Positions 34,949 through 43,580 of a DNA stretch of 64,000 nucleotides are shown piece after piece (the stretch's first letter is position 1; each line of letters starts with the position of its first letter). Where the stretch lies: the NCBI RefSeq assembly GCF_028561275.1, contig NZ_JAQQTF010000004.1, positions 992,001-1,056,000 of the forward strand, given 5' to 3'. Below the pieces are notes generated by a model, which was not told the origin of the DNA, did not search any database, and saw only the letters and a list, made by a program, of their open reading frames with translations. Source of the DNA: Aureisphaera galaxeae. Its GTDB lineage: Bacteria; Bacteroidota; Bacteroidia; Flavobacteriales; Flavobacteriaceae. The position numbers were made by a program, and so were the translations under genes.

Positions 34949-35806
34949 TTAAATAACCATTTTCTCAATAGGACAGACCAGAATACCTTGTGCTCCGGCT
35001 TCCTTTAATTGATCGATCACTTCCCAAAATTCTTCTTGCTTAATGACACTGTGCACACTGCTCCAGTTCTCATCGGCCAGTGGCAGTATGGTGGGGCTCT
35101 TCATCCCGGGAATAAGGGATACAATCGTATCGAGTTTGTCATTGGGAGCGTTCAACAGCACATAGCGAGAACTTCTTCCCTTTAAAACCGATTGAATCCG
35201 GAAACGCAGACGTTCTAAAATAGGTGCCGAATCTAAAGGGAGCTTAGGAGAAACAGCGAGTACTGCTTCGCTTTTCATCATAATTTCCACTTCCTTTAGA
35301 TTGTTCTTGAACAGTGTACTACCACTACTCACAATATCGCAAATGGCATCTGCCAATCCGATATTTGGAGCAATTTCTACACTTCCATTAATGACATGGA
35401 GATCGGCCGAAATTCCTCGTTTTTCCAAATACTTTTTGGTGGTGTTTGGATATGACGTAGCGATACGTTTCCCATCTAAATCGGAAAGGCTGTCGTATTC
35501 AAATATCTTAGAAACAGCAAGAGATACGCGACATTTAGAAAAGCCCAAACGCTCTGTTATCTCAATATCCTCCCCTTTCTCCACTAGGACATTTTCGCCA
35601 ATAATGGCACAGTCTACCACACCGTCTTTAAGGTATTGCGGAATGTCCCCGTTTCGTAAATAATATACCTCTACGGGGAAATTTTTGGCTTCTGCCTTTA
35701 ATTGATCCTTTCCATTGTCGATAGAGATCCCCGCATCTTTCAACAACCTTAGGGAGTCGTCGTGTAATCTCCCCGATTTTTGAACCGCAATTTTTAATTT
35801 AATCAT
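34949..35806 (-). CDS. hisG: HisG, ATP phosphoribosyltransferase (long form)
   Basis: 285 residues, the long HisG type with its own C-terminal ACT-like domain (about 210-285, closing with AGAQGILVCPIEKMVI) that binds histidine for feedback inhibition. The catalytic part ends with the PRPP loop (DIVSSGSTLFKNNL, about 160-173). First enzyme of the pathway and first structural gene of the operon, directly downstream of the attenuator terminator. Confidence 0.97.
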   Translation of the reverse strand: MIKLKIAVQKSGRLHDDSLRLLKDAGISIDNGKDQLKAEAKNFPVEVYYLRNGDIPQYLKDGVVDCAIIGENVLVEKGEDIEITERLGFSKCRVSLAVSKIFEYDSLSDLDGKRIATSYPNTTKKYLEKRGISADLHVINGSVEIAPNIGLADAICDIVSSGSTLFKNNLKEVEIMMKSEAVLAVSPKLPLDSAPILERLRFRIQSVLKGRSSRYVLLNAPNDKLDTIVSLIPGMKSPTILPLADENWSSVHSVIKQEEFWEVIDQLKEAGAQGILVCPIEKMVI

Positions 35807-35837
35807 TGTCCTATTCTTTTTCGTTAAAATTTGGCCA

Positions 35838-35870
35838 TAAAAAAACCCGTTTGACTACTCAAACGGGTTT
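35838..35870 (-). terminator. his attenuator terminator
   Basis: A 12-bp perfect stem (35843-35854 with 35859-35870, 4-nt loop) is followed on the minus strand by seven T, 32 nt before the hisG start. It lies 31 nt past the leader-peptide stop codon. The sequence GTTTAAA at 35879-35885 (minus strand TTTAAAC) can pair with GTTTGAG of the first stem arm and is a candidate antiterminator. Confidence 0.85.
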
Positions 35871-35901
35871 GTAAATATGTTTAAATTACACATACAATCT
35901 A

Positions 35902-35952
35902 TCACCTCGCCTGAGCCAGTCGTGATAAATGGTGATGATGTAAGTTTCTCAT
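35902..35952 (-). CDS. his leader peptide with four consecutive His codons
   Basis: ATG at 35952 to TGA at 35904-35902, 16 residues, reading Met-Arg-Asn-Leu-His4-Leu-Ser-Arg-Leu-Ala-Gln-Ala-Arg; a second ATG at 35958 is also in frame. Four His codons in a row are a classic sensor of charged tRNA-His. The end of the frame can fold (TATCAC with GTGATA spanning the stop), the alternative to an antiterminator. This fits transcription attenuation: ribosome stalling at the His codons would free the downstream RNA to block the terminator at 35838. Confidence 0.85.
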   Translation of the reverse strand: MRNLHHHHLSRLAQAR

Positions 35953-35966
35953 TTGCATTTCTGTTA

Positions 35967-35974
35967 CAAACATA
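35967..35974 (-). promoter_or_regulatory. -7 box of the his operon
   Basis: On the minus strand this reads TATGTTTG, a perfect TAnnTTTG. The start would be near 35960, giving a very short leader before the His peptide. Confidence 0.6.
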
Positions 35975-36023
35975 ATCAAAATTTGTTTAGTCTATGTGAA
36001 AAATAGATTAAATTTTCGGGGCC

Positions 36024-36050
36024 TTGTCATTAATTAATTTAGTAAGTTTG
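36024..36050 (+). promoter_or_regulatory. Promoter of the OmpA-like gene
   Basis: TTG (36024-36026), 16-bp spacer, TAAGTTTG (36043-36050, a perfect -7 box); divergent from the his promoter. Confidence 0.6.
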
Positions 36051-36101
36051 TTATGCCTTGAAAAGCTTTTTCAACACCTCTAAAACAACCAATTACCCAA
36101 A

Positions 36102-37091
36102 ATGAAGAATTTCCTAACGGCTCTTCTAGTATTCCTCGTATGGTCATTTTTTGGGCTGTGGTTGTTTTCCATACTAGATCCGGTTCACCAAAATACCAAT
36201 CCGCCTGAGGAGGTGGCTAGCACCTCTACAGACACGGTAGAGATTGACGAAGGCCCCATTACCGATGAATCTTTAGAGCCTATTGAGGGGGATAGCCTTA
36301 ATCGACTTGAAAACGAGGTGGAACCGTTTGATAGTCATGAACAGCACCTTGGTTTGAAAGCCATTACGCCAAAGAACGATGTCATTTTCTTATTCAATCA
36401 AGGCATTGGTTTTCATAAAAACAGCAGTGATATCATCTTGAACGAGGAGGTCAAGGATTTTAAGTACAAGCTGAATACGTATATGATCTCCCACCCCAAT
36501 GAAGAACTTCACATTTGCTCTCTATATAGTGCTTCTGAAGATATACACACCCCAAACTGGGGTTTTCAGCGAGGCCAGAAAGTGAAAGAATTGCTTTTGG
36601 AGACGGGTATGGCCCGAGAGAAGATTGTTATTAAGCCTATTATCCGTGAAATTAATTTTGATGAAAACGGACGACACGAAAATGGTATTTCCTTTTCTTT
36701 CAGTCCATTAGATGAAGCCCGAATAGCCGAGGCCGCATTAAAATTACCAGAAGACAAAACTATTTACCCTAAATTGGTAAATAATGATATTTTTGTAAAT
36801 AAAGACTTACAGGATTTATTGGCGGAAGTCAAGGAGGCAATGGCTGCGAATCCTAACCTAATTGTAGAGGTCGTAGGGCATACTGATAATGTAGGAAATG
36901 CCAATGATAATTACTTAGTGGGATTAAAACATGCGAGACAGGTACGCTGGTACTTGGTAACCAAGGGCAAATTGGACAGAAAGAAGATCATCGCACGCTC
37001 CGAAGGAGAATCTAAATCCATTGCAAGCAATAAAACTGAAAGAGGTCGTTTATTGAATAGGAGAATTGAAATAAAGTACAGTTCAAGTTAA
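36102..37091 (+). CDS. Membrane-anchored protein with two OmpA-like domains
   Basis: 329 residues. An N-terminal membrane helix (about 5-26) and an acidic, Thr/Ser-rich linker (35-75) precede two OmpA-type units. The second (about 225-328) is intact, with GHTDNVGN and a LLNRRIEIKY end. The first (about 90-200) has the same strand-helix order but lacks the HTD motif and looks degenerate. An uncleaved helix would fix it in the inner membrane, reaching the wall. It shares one base with the next gene (TAATG). Confidence 0.82.
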   Translation: MKNFLTALLVFLVWSFFGLWLFSILDPVHQNTNPPEEVASTSTDTVEIDEGPITDESLEPIEGDSLNRLENEVEPFDSHEQHLGLKAITPKNDVIFLFNQGIGFHKNSSDIILNEEVKDFKYKLNTYMISHPNEELHICSLYSASEDIHTPNWGFQRGQKVKELLLETGMAREKIVIKPIIREINFDENGRHENGISFSFSPLDEARIAEAALKLPEDKTIYPKLVNNDIFVNKDLQDLLAEVKEAMAANPNLIVEVVGHTDNVGNANDNYLVGLKHARQVRWYLVTKGKLDRKKIIARSEGESKSIASNKTERGRLLNRRIEIKYSSS

Positions 37092-37696
37092 TGGATCAGC
37101 TTACCGAATTTGTAAACCAATTACCTGATTATCTCGGGGTATTTCTTTTGATGTTGAGTACCTTTTTAATTGGTTATTTTTCTGCTTGGTACATGCAAAA
37201 ATCCAAATACCTCAAGGCACTGCGTAAGATTAATAAGACTTCTGAAAGAACAAAACGTGTTCGGGATGAAAAGGACATCGATGTCATCTTCACAGAAATT
37301 AAGCCTAAGATCATAGAAGTGGTTAAGGAAACCCAAGAAGAGTTGCAAAGTGAAATTGAAGAAGCAGAAGAAGAGGAAATCCCAACTGCTTTACCCGCCG
37401 AGGATATAGCCGAAAAGGCACGTACCAGTTACATTACTTATACGCTGAACAAACCAAAACTCAATTTCGATAATTTCGGCCATGCCGAAGTTTCCGATAA
37501 ACAAGACCTAACCCAAATAAACGGCATTGGACCTTATATTGAGCAAAAACTCAATGAAATAGGCATATACAATTACGAACAAATAAGTCGATTTAAGGAT
37601 GAGGACATTCGTGTGCTTACCGAATTGATCGATTTCTTTCCAGGACGTATAGAACGAGACGATTGGGTGGGTCAGGCAGAAAGCCTTAAAGACTAA
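37091..37696 (+). CDS. Membrane protein with C-terminal helix-hairpin-helix-like domain
   Basis: 201 residues. One membrane helix (about 14-33), a charged coiled segment (about 40-105, Glu-rich), and a C-terminal domain (about 138-198) with LTQINGIGPYIEQKLNEIGI, an HhH-like motif of the kind in flap-endonuclease-like proteins. Such proteins often pair with OmpA-like genes in Bacteroidota. Translationally coupled to its neighbour. Confidence 0.78.
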   Translation: MDQLTEFVNQLPDYLGVFLLMLSTFLIGYFSAWYMQKSKYLKALRKINKTSERTKRVRDEKDIDVIFTEIKPKIIEVVKETQEELQSEIEEAEEEEIPTALPAEDIAEKARTSYITYTLNKPKLNFDNFGHAEVSDKQDLTQINGIGPYIEQKLNEIGIYNYEQISRFKDEDIRVLTELIDFFPGRIERDDWVGQAESLKD

Positions 37697-37708
37697 TATA
37701 CCACCATT

Positions 37709-39460
37709 ATGCAATTAGCTACTCTCGATTGGGCCCTCATTATTTCATTTTTTGTTGTTTTCCTAATCATTGGAATACTGGTTTCCAAACGATCGGGAAA
37801 GAACACGAAAGAGTTTTTCCTTTCGGGACAGAACATGCCTTGGTGGTTATTGGGAATATCCATGGTGGCCACCACCTTTTCTGCAGATACTCCTAACCTT
37901 GTTACCGATATCGTGCGACAAAACGGTATCTCCGGGAACTGGGTATGGTGGGCCTTCTTACTCACGGGAATGCTTACGGTATTCGTGTATGCTAAACTAT
38001 GGAGGCGTTCTAAAGTACTCACAGACCTCGAATTCTACGAATTACGCTATAGTGGAAAAGAAGCCGCTTTCTTGCGTGGGTTCCGTGCCCTCTATTTAGG
38101 CGTTTTCTTCAATGTAATGATCATGGCTTCCGTATGTTTGGCAGCAATTAAAATAGGCGGAATCCTTTTCGATCTCGAACCATGGCAATCGGTGGTTTAC
38201 GCATCGATCATTACGGTAGCCTATAGCTCTATTGGAGGACTACGCGGAGTGATTTTCACGGACTTCCTGCAGTTTATTGTTGCTATGATAGGTTCCGTTT
38301 GGGCCGCTTATTATATCATTACTATGCCGGAAATCGGTGGATTGGAAAATCTATTGCAGAATGAAAATGTATCGGACAAACTGAATTTCCTTCCGGATTT
38401 CAGTAACTCAAAGAGCCTTATCACCCTACTTATTATTCCCATAGCGGTGCAATGGTGGAGCGTTTGGTATCCTGGAGCGGAACCAGGGGGTGGTGGATAC
38501 ATCGCACAACGTATGCTTTCTGCCAAGGATGAAAAGAATGCGATAGGAGCTACCCTCCTATTCAATATTGCCCATTATGCCCTACGTCCATGGCCTTGGA
38601 TTTTAATTGCATTGGCTTCCTTGGTACTGTATCCGCAGCTTACAGACATTGCAGAACAGTTTCCCAAAGCGACGATGGGACATGATTTGGGATATTCGGC
38701 CATGCTAACACACTTGCCTGCCGGTCTATTAGGATTGGTGGTGGCGTCCCTCATTGCTGCTTTTATGAGTACGATTTCTACGCATCTAAATTGGGGGTCT
38801 TCTTATGTAGCCCTCGATTTTTACAAGCGATTTGTGAAGCCCGAAGCATCTGAAAAAGAATTAGTTTCCGTAGGAAGACTTTCTACAGTTGTCCTTATGA
38901 TTTTGGCTGCTTTGCTGGCTCTTCAGTTTGAAAGTGCATTGGATACCTTCAATATTTTGCTCCAAATTGGAGCAGGAACAGGGCTTATTTTTATCCTCCG
39001 TTGGTTCTGGTGGCGTGTCAATGCCTACAGCGAAATTACTGGGATGGTCGTATCCTTTGTTATTGCATTGATATTCGAGTTTACGGAATTGGGATTGGAA
39101 GACCATGAAAAGCTAGTACTAGGTGTTCTTATCACCACCATTGCATGGATTGTCGCCACCTTAATTACCCAACCTACCGACACGAAGCACCTTACTAAAT
39201 TTTACAAGGCTATTACACCGTATGGTAGTGGATGGAATGGTTTTAAGGAGAAAGCGAAACAAGAAGGGGAAGAACTGCCTACATCCAACGATCGATTTAC
39301 CATCGACCTTGCATCCATGCTCTTAGGAGTCGTCTTAGTCTACACTGCCTTATTTGGCATGGGGTATCTCATTTATGGCAACCTCACAGGCGCTTTAATA
39401 TTACTGGCCATCGCAGGGCTCTCTGGTTGGTTTATCTTTAAACTCTGGAAGCAGAAATAA
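37709..39460 (+). CDS. Sodium:solute symporter family transporter
   Basis: 583 residues with about 13-14 membrane helices in the SSS pattern, including GGxxxGxxxTDFLQ (near residue 180) and conserved small-residue helices. It is somewhat longer than PutP-type members because of extra C-terminal helices. Substrate unknown (sugar, amino acid or other). It starts 12 nt after the HhH gene and may be in the same transcript. Confidence 0.9.
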   Translation: MQLATLDWALIISFFVVFLIIGILVSKRSGKNTKEFFLSGQNMPWWLLGISMVATTFSADTPNLVTDIVRQNGISGNWVWWAFLLTGMLTVFVYAKLWRRSKVLTDLEFYELRYSGKEAAFLRGFRALYLGVFFNVMIMASVCLAAIKIGGILFDLEPWQSVVYASIITVAYSSIGGLRGVIFTDFLQFIVAMIGSVWAAYYIITMPEIGGLENLLQNENVSDKLNFLPDFSNSKSLITLLIIPIAVQWWSVWYPGAEPGGGGYIAQRMLSAKDEKNAIGATLLFNIAHYALRPWPWILIALASLVLYPQLTDIAEQFPKATMGHDLGYSAMLTHLPAGLLGLVVASLIAAFMSTISTHLNWGSSYVALDFYKRFVKPEASEKELVSVGRLSTVVLMILAALLALQFESALDTFNILLQIGAGTGLIFILRWFWWRVNAYSEITGMVVSFVIALIFEFTELGLEDHEKLVLGVLITTIAWIVATLITQPTDTKHLTKFYKAITPYGSGWNGFKEKAKQEGEELPTSNDRFTIDLASMLLGVVLVYTALFGMGYLIYGNLTGALILLAIAGLSGWFIFKLWKQK

Positions 39461-39484
39461 AAAACGGGGCCCTGTAAGGCCCCG
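39459..39484. terminator. Bidirectional terminator
   Basis: CGGGGCC (39465-39471) pairs with GGCCCCG (39478-39484). A T-run follows on the minus strand (A-run 39459-39464), serving the barrel gene ending at 39511 and probably the convergent symporter gene. Confidence 0.75.
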
Positions 39485-39510
39485 CTTCATATAATAAGGT
39501 CGTTATGATC

Positions 39511-40101
39511 CTACTTCAAGAAGATAGAGAAACCAGCTCCAAATGAAATGATGCTCATTTTGTTCTTAAGGTCGCTCTCTTCCTTGTTGGATAGATTAGC
39601 ATTTACATACTCAACTCCAATGTTTACAGCAGCTGTATCATTCAAGAAAATAGCTACACCACCTTGACCTTTAATAGCCAAACCACTGAACTTGGTTGCA
39701 TCTTCTTCTCCTCCCATGGACCATAAACCAGCTCCAGCTCCAATGTAAGGACGTGTATTGCTACTTCCGAAGAAATAAGTTCCATTAGGAATTACACCAA
39801 AAGAATTGCTCTTTACTTCTTGCTCTCCACCTTCCGTATCGAACTTAGTGTTAGAAGAAGTAAAAGACAGATCCAATCCAACAGCTAGGTTATCGATAAC
39901 AAAGTAGTTGGCACTTGGAGTGATTGAAAAGGTAGATGTAGTTGTGTCATCTCCTTCGGTACCGTTAAATTCTGGAGTAGTTTTGGTTGAAGAAAAAGAA
40001 ACACCGGCGTCAGCTCCGAAGAACCAACCTCCCTTTTCTGTCTGTGCTTGTGCAGAAAACGCAAACGCGAAAACTGCAACTAGTAGTAGTAATTTTTTCA
40101 T
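39511..40101 (-). CDS. Outer-membrane beta-barrel protein (196 residues)
   Basis: A signal peptide (ends SAQAQ) is followed by about eight amphipathic strands with turn Gly/Asn and an aromatic last strand ending in FLK. This is the small OMP_b-brl/PorT-like barrel class. Its start region (36 bp including the ATG) is identical to that of the barrel gene at 40270-40845. Function unknown. Confidence 0.85.
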   Translation of the reverse strand: MKKLLLLVAVFAFAFSAQAQTEKGGWFFGADAGVSFSSTKTTPEFNGTEGDDTTTSTFSITPSANYFVIDNLAVGLDLSFTSSNTKFDTEGGEQEVKSNSFGVIPNGTYFFGSSNTRPYIGAGAGLWSMGGEEDATKFSGLAIKGQGGVAIFLNDTAAVNIGVEYVNANLSNKEESDLKNKMSIISFGAGFSIFLK

Positions 40102-40126
40102 AATTGTTTAGTTTGAAGTTTGATTA
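40091..40126 (-). repeat. 36-bp repeat at barrel gene start, copy 1
   Basis: Spans the first codons and 25 bp of 5' leader of the 39511-40101 gene, identical base for base to 40835-40870. Beyond it the -7 regions also resemble each other (TAGATTCG here, TAGTTTCG there, on the minus strand). Confidence 0.85.
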
Positions 40127-40222
40127 ATTGGGACGAATCTATAAAAATTTTCTTTAACAGTTATACAGGAAAAACCCTATTTTTTTCGATTATGGGTTCT
40201 ATTTCCCTGTTAATCCCATGGA

Positions 40223-40246
40223 AAAAGGAGCCTTTAGGCTCCTTTT
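40223..40246 (-). terminator. Terminator of the second barrel gene
   Basis: GGAGCCT (40227-40233) pairs with AGGCTCC (40236-40242), with T-runs on both strands. Confidence 0.8.
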
Positions 40247-40269
40247 CAATTCATTCTGGGTATTTTGAA

Positions 40270-40845
40270 TTAATTAAAAAACCATCCCACAGAAAGACTT
40301 AGATTAGCATTTTTTCCATCAAAATCGGATACAACATCACTTAAACCGATTACGTAACGGGCTTGGAAGAACAATCCCAAAGCGGGAAGTTTGTACTGTG
40401 CGCCAATACCTGCAGCAACATCTACAGACTCAACATCATCGATGTCCTCGGTCTCTCCGTCGGCTTCGGCTTCGCTTGTAATATTAAAACCGAATTGAGG
40501 CCCTCCTTGTAGGCTTAAGCCTTCTGCAATGGTAAAATCTGCCAAAACAGGAATGTTGAGGTAATCCAGTTTCCCGGTTACATCTACCCCTTCTTCCTCT
40601 GCAGTAAATCCTTGTGCAGAATACACTACTTCAGGTTGAACGGCAAAGAACTCTCCGATCCCGATATTAACAACAGCACCCACATGGAAGCTGGTTCTCC
40701 CATCGAAGTTGGCATCGTCGGCGTCGTCTCCATTAATGGAAGCCAAGTTGAGACCTGCCTTTGCCCCAAAGGAAATCTCTTGCGCACTAGCGTTGATGGT
40801 GAAAGCGAATACCGCAACCACCAACATGGTGAATAATTTTTTCAT
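40270..40845 (-). CDS. PorT-like outer-membrane beta-barrel protein (191 residues)
   Basis: Signal peptide (ends SAQ), then the FGAKAGLNLASI opening typical of PorT-family barrels, a loop rich in Asp/Glu (about 120-130), and a last strand ending in WFFN. Related to the neighbours at 39511 and 41019. Its minus-strand promoter has TTG (complement at 40902-40904), 17-bp spacer and TAGTTTCG (40877-40884). Confidence 0.87.
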   Translation of the reverse strand: MKKLFTMLVVAVFAFTINASAQEISFGAKAGLNLASINGDDADDANFDGRTSFHVGAVVNIGIGEFFAVQPEVVYSAQGFTAEEEGVDVTGKLDYLNIPVLADFTIAEGLSLQGGPQFGFNITSEAEADGETEDIDDVESVDVAAGIGAQYKLPALGLFFQARYVIGLSDVVSDFDGKNANLSLSVGWFFN

Positions 40846-40870
40846 AATTGTTTAGTTTGAAGTTTGATTA
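40835..40870 (-). repeat. 36-bp repeat at barrel gene start, copy 2
   Basis: Identical to 40091-40126, covering the first codons and leader of the second barrel gene. The third barrel gene (41576 start) shares only the bases around the ATG. Confidence 0.85.
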
Positions 40871-40876
40871 TTAAAA

Positions 40877-40904
40877 CGAAACTAAAGAATATTTTTCTAA
40901 ACAA
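40877..40904 (-). promoter_or_regulatory. Promoter of the second barrel gene
   Basis: On the minus strand TTG (40904-40902), 17-bp spacer, TAGTTTCG (40884-40877): one base off the -7 consensus. Confidence 0.5.
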
Positions 40905-40962
40905 AGAATGAGAATAGTCCTATTTCTTTAAAAATAAACCAATTAAAGAACTGATTATCAAT

Positions 40963-40995
40963 AAAAAAGGGGTTGCATCCCGCAACCCCTTTTTG
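40963..40995 (-). terminator. Terminator of the third barrel gene
   Basis: AGGGGTTGC pairs with GCAACCCCT, with A/T runs on both sides. Confidence 0.85.
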
Positions 40996-41018
40996 ATGAA
41001 TCTTGACAATTTTCTAAC

Positions 41019-41576
41019 TTATAGGAAAGAGTATCCCAATGAAAGTGTAATAACACTATTCTTACCGCTTTCCACATTCACGGAACTACTTGTGCTTTTA
41101 ATTACGTCCGAAAGTCCAAAGTTATAACGTCCGTCGATGCGGATTCCCATGGGAAGGTCAATTCCAGCTCCTACAACACCAGAAACATCTGCTGTTTCAG
41201 CCTCCGCTACATTCTGGAACACATCCTTAACATTGTCATCCACTACAAAACCAAACTGAGGTCCTCCATGAATATGAAGATTTTCGGTAATAAAATATTT
41301 TAGGACAATAGGAATGTTTACGTAGTTAAGATCGATCTTATCCACATCGGCCTCCGCTCCTTGTTGCGAGTACAACAAGTCTCCTTGAATACCGATCTTG
41401 TCACCCAATTTTACACCAGCAAAGGCACCGAACACAAACCCTGTACGGTTGTCCAATCCAGAAGCATCTGTAATATTGGCAAAGTTAACACCTGCTTTAA
41501 TTCCTAAATCCAAGCCTTGAGAAAATGTGACTGTAGACACAAATACCGCGATAACGGTTATTACTATTTTTTTCAT
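41019..41576 (-). CDS. PorT-like outer-membrane beta-barrel protein (185 residues)
   Basis: Signal peptide (ends FSQ), LGIKAGVNFANITD opening, about eight strands, last strand ending SLGYSFL. Closest in pattern to the 40270-40845 protein, so the pair may have arisen by duplication. Role unknown; such barrels are common in Bacteroidota envelopes. Confidence 0.87.
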   Translation of the reverse strand: MKKIVITVIAVFVSTVTFSQGLDLGIKAGVNFANITDASGLDNRTGFVFGAFAGVKLGDKIGIQGDLLYSQQGAEADVDKIDLNYVNIPIVLKYFITENLHIHGGPQFGFVVDDNVKDVFQNVAEAETADVSGVVGAGIDLPMGIRIDGRYNFGLSDVIKSTSSSVNVESGKNSVITLSLGYSFL

Positions 41577-41673
41577 AATGGGGGGTAAAGTTTAGTTATT
41601 ATTGTAAAATTACAACGATTTTTGTTAGGTTGTTATTTCATCCTCACTTTTTTAAAATATCTTTAAATAGCGT

Positions 41674-42573
41674 ATGAAATGGTCACAGGCGCTTACCGAT
41701 TACAAACATTATCTCCATATTGAAAGGGGATTATCCCAAAATTCAATCACTAATTACGCCTATGACATTCAAAAATTGATGGATTGGTTGGCGACTCATG
41801 ATATAACAGATTCTCCCCTTACTATTTCAGAGAAAACACTTCAAGAATTCATTTATCAGATAGCAAAGGAAATGAATCCGCGTTCCCAAAGTAGAATCAT
41901 TTCGGGACTTCGCGGCTTCTTCAATTATCTTATTTTCGAAGAATACCGAAAAACAAATCCTTTAGAACTGATAGAATCCCCCAAACTGGGACGAAAACTA
42001 CCCGATACTCTTTCCAAGGAAGAAATAGACCAAATCATTGGACAGATCGATCTTTCTAAAGATCAGGGAGAACGAAACAGGGCCATACTGGAAACACTGT
42101 ACAGCTGCGGATTACGGGTTTCTGAAGCCACCCAATTAAAAATATCCGATCTGCTTTTTGAAGAAGGCTTTATACGGGTTACCGGAAAGGGAAATAAACA
42201 ACGCTTTGTTCCTATTGCGCCCTCTGCCATTAAATTCATAGAGATTTACCGAAAAGAAGTGCGTTCCCATCAAAATATTCCGGATGAATTTACCGACTTC
42301 CTCTTTCTCAATCGAAGAGGGAAGCCATTAACGCGCGCAATGATCTTTACGATCATAAAACAACTGACCGAAAAAGCTGGAATTCGTAAAAAAGTGAGCC
42401 CGCACACCTTTAGGCATTCCTTCGCTACGCACTTACTTCAGAATGGAGCTGATTTACGGGCCATTCAACAAATGTTGGGGCATGAAAGCATTACCACTAC
42501 CGAAGTGTACACCCATGTAGACACTTCTCATTTGGCTTCGGTCATCGAACAATTCCACCCTAGGAATAACTAG
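41674..42573 (+). CDS. xerD: XerD-type tyrosine recombinase
   Basis: 299 residues, the standard XerD length. The N-terminal SAM-like core-binding domain spans 1-95; the catalytic domain has all six residues: Arg148, Lys172, His244, Arg247, His270 and Tyr279. With XerC it resolves chromosome dimers at dif before division. No dif-like site was recognised in the window and no mobile-element genes adjoin, so this is the housekeeping enzyme. Confidence 0.95.
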   Translation: MKWSQALTDYKHYLHIERGLSQNSITNYAYDIQKLMDWLATHDITDSPLTISEKTLQEFIYQIAKEMNPRSQSRIISGLRGFFNYLIFEEYRKTNPLELIESPKLGRKLPDTLSKEEIDQIIGQIDLSKDQGERNRAILETLYSCGLRVSEATQLKISDLLFEEGFIRVTGKGNKQRFVPIAPSAIKFIEIYRKEVRSHQNIPDEFTDFLFLNRRGKPLTRAMIFTIIKQLTEKAGIRKKVSPHTFRHSFATHLLQNGADLRAIQQMLGHESITTTEVYTHVDTSHLASVIEQFHPRNN

Positions 42574-42632
42574 CATATTCCCTTTCTATTTGCACTTTTT
42601 CTTCGTAATTTCAGTAGCCTAAAAAATAGGAG

Positions 42633-43580
42633 ATGAAAACACTTACATTTAGCAATGGAGATTCCTTCCATGCCATAGGATTGGGTACCTGGAAAGCAAC
42701 GGGTGACGAATTGAAAAACGCCCTCATAGATGCCATAGAAGCAGGCTACCGGCATATAGACACAGCGGCCGTATACGGAAATGAAGAAGAAATCGGTGAA
42801 GTATTGTCCTCCCTATTCGCTGAAGGAAAATTAACGCGCGAGGAACTTTTCATTACCTCGAAACTCTGGAACGACTCCCATCATCCGGAATCTGTGGCCC
42901 CTGCCCTTCAAGACTCCTTAAACAAACTGCAATTGGATTATTTGGATCTCTATCTCATCCATTGGCCTGTGGCCTTCAAAAAAGGAGTGGGTTTTCCACA
43001 AACACCCGATGAGTATATTCCATTGGAGCAATTGCCTATTGCAGATACCTGGAAATCGATGGAGCAAGCAAAGGCACAAGGATTGACGAGGCATATAGGG
43101 GTTTCCAATTTTAGTGTAAAAAAGCTGAGTAATCTGGTCGCAAATTCACAAGAAAAACCCGAGATGAACCAAGTAGAAATGCATCCCCTACTCCAGCAAC
43201 CGGATTTAGTGGACTACTGTAAAGAACACGGAATTCACCTAACGGCATACTCCCCTTTGGGATCTGGAGATCGCGTAGATGCTATGAAAGCCGACGATGA
43301 ACCTAATCTATTCGAAATACCGGCACTGAAAAACATTGCCGATAGACATGGAGTTCATCCAGCTAGTGTGCTTATTAATTGGCATTTAACGCGAGACATT
43401 GCGGTGATACCCAAGTCTACCACCAAAAAGAACATTGTAAGTAATTATGGGGCCAGCAAATTGCAGTTGGATGCTTCCGATCTGGCGCAGATCAAAGCGC
43501 TTGACAGGAATTACCGATTTATAAACGGGAAATTCTTCGAAATGCCAGGAAGTGGTTATTCGAATATCTATGATCAATAG
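42633..43580 (+). CDS. Aldo/keto reductase
   Basis: 315 residues, a (beta/alpha)8 barrel with the catalytic set Asp43, Tyr48, Lys77 and His110 (LIHWPV) and the C-terminal NADPH-binding IPKSTTKKNI. Substrate unknown. Overlaps the small membrane protein gene by 11 nt. Confidence 0.92.
   Translation: MKTLTFSNGDSFHAIGLGTWKATGDELKNALIDAIEAGYRHIDTAAVYGNEEEIGEVLSSLFAEGKLTREELFITSKLWNDSHHPESVAPALQDSLNKLQLDYLDLYLIHWPVAFKKGVGFPQTPDEYIPLEQLPIADTWKSMEQAKAQGLTRHIGVSNFSVKKLSNLVANSQEKPEMNQVEMHPLLQQPDLVDYCKEHGIHLTAYSPLGSGDRVDAMKADDEPNLFEIPALKNIADRHGVHPASVLINWHLTRDIAVIPKSTTKKNIVSNYGASKLQLDASDLAQIKALDRNYRFINGKFFEMPGSGYSNIYDQ

Noticed and set aside
41674-42573. XerD as a sign of an integrative element
   Set aside because: Length and residues are those of the housekeeping recombinase and no integration genes, att repeats or tRNA adjoin it.
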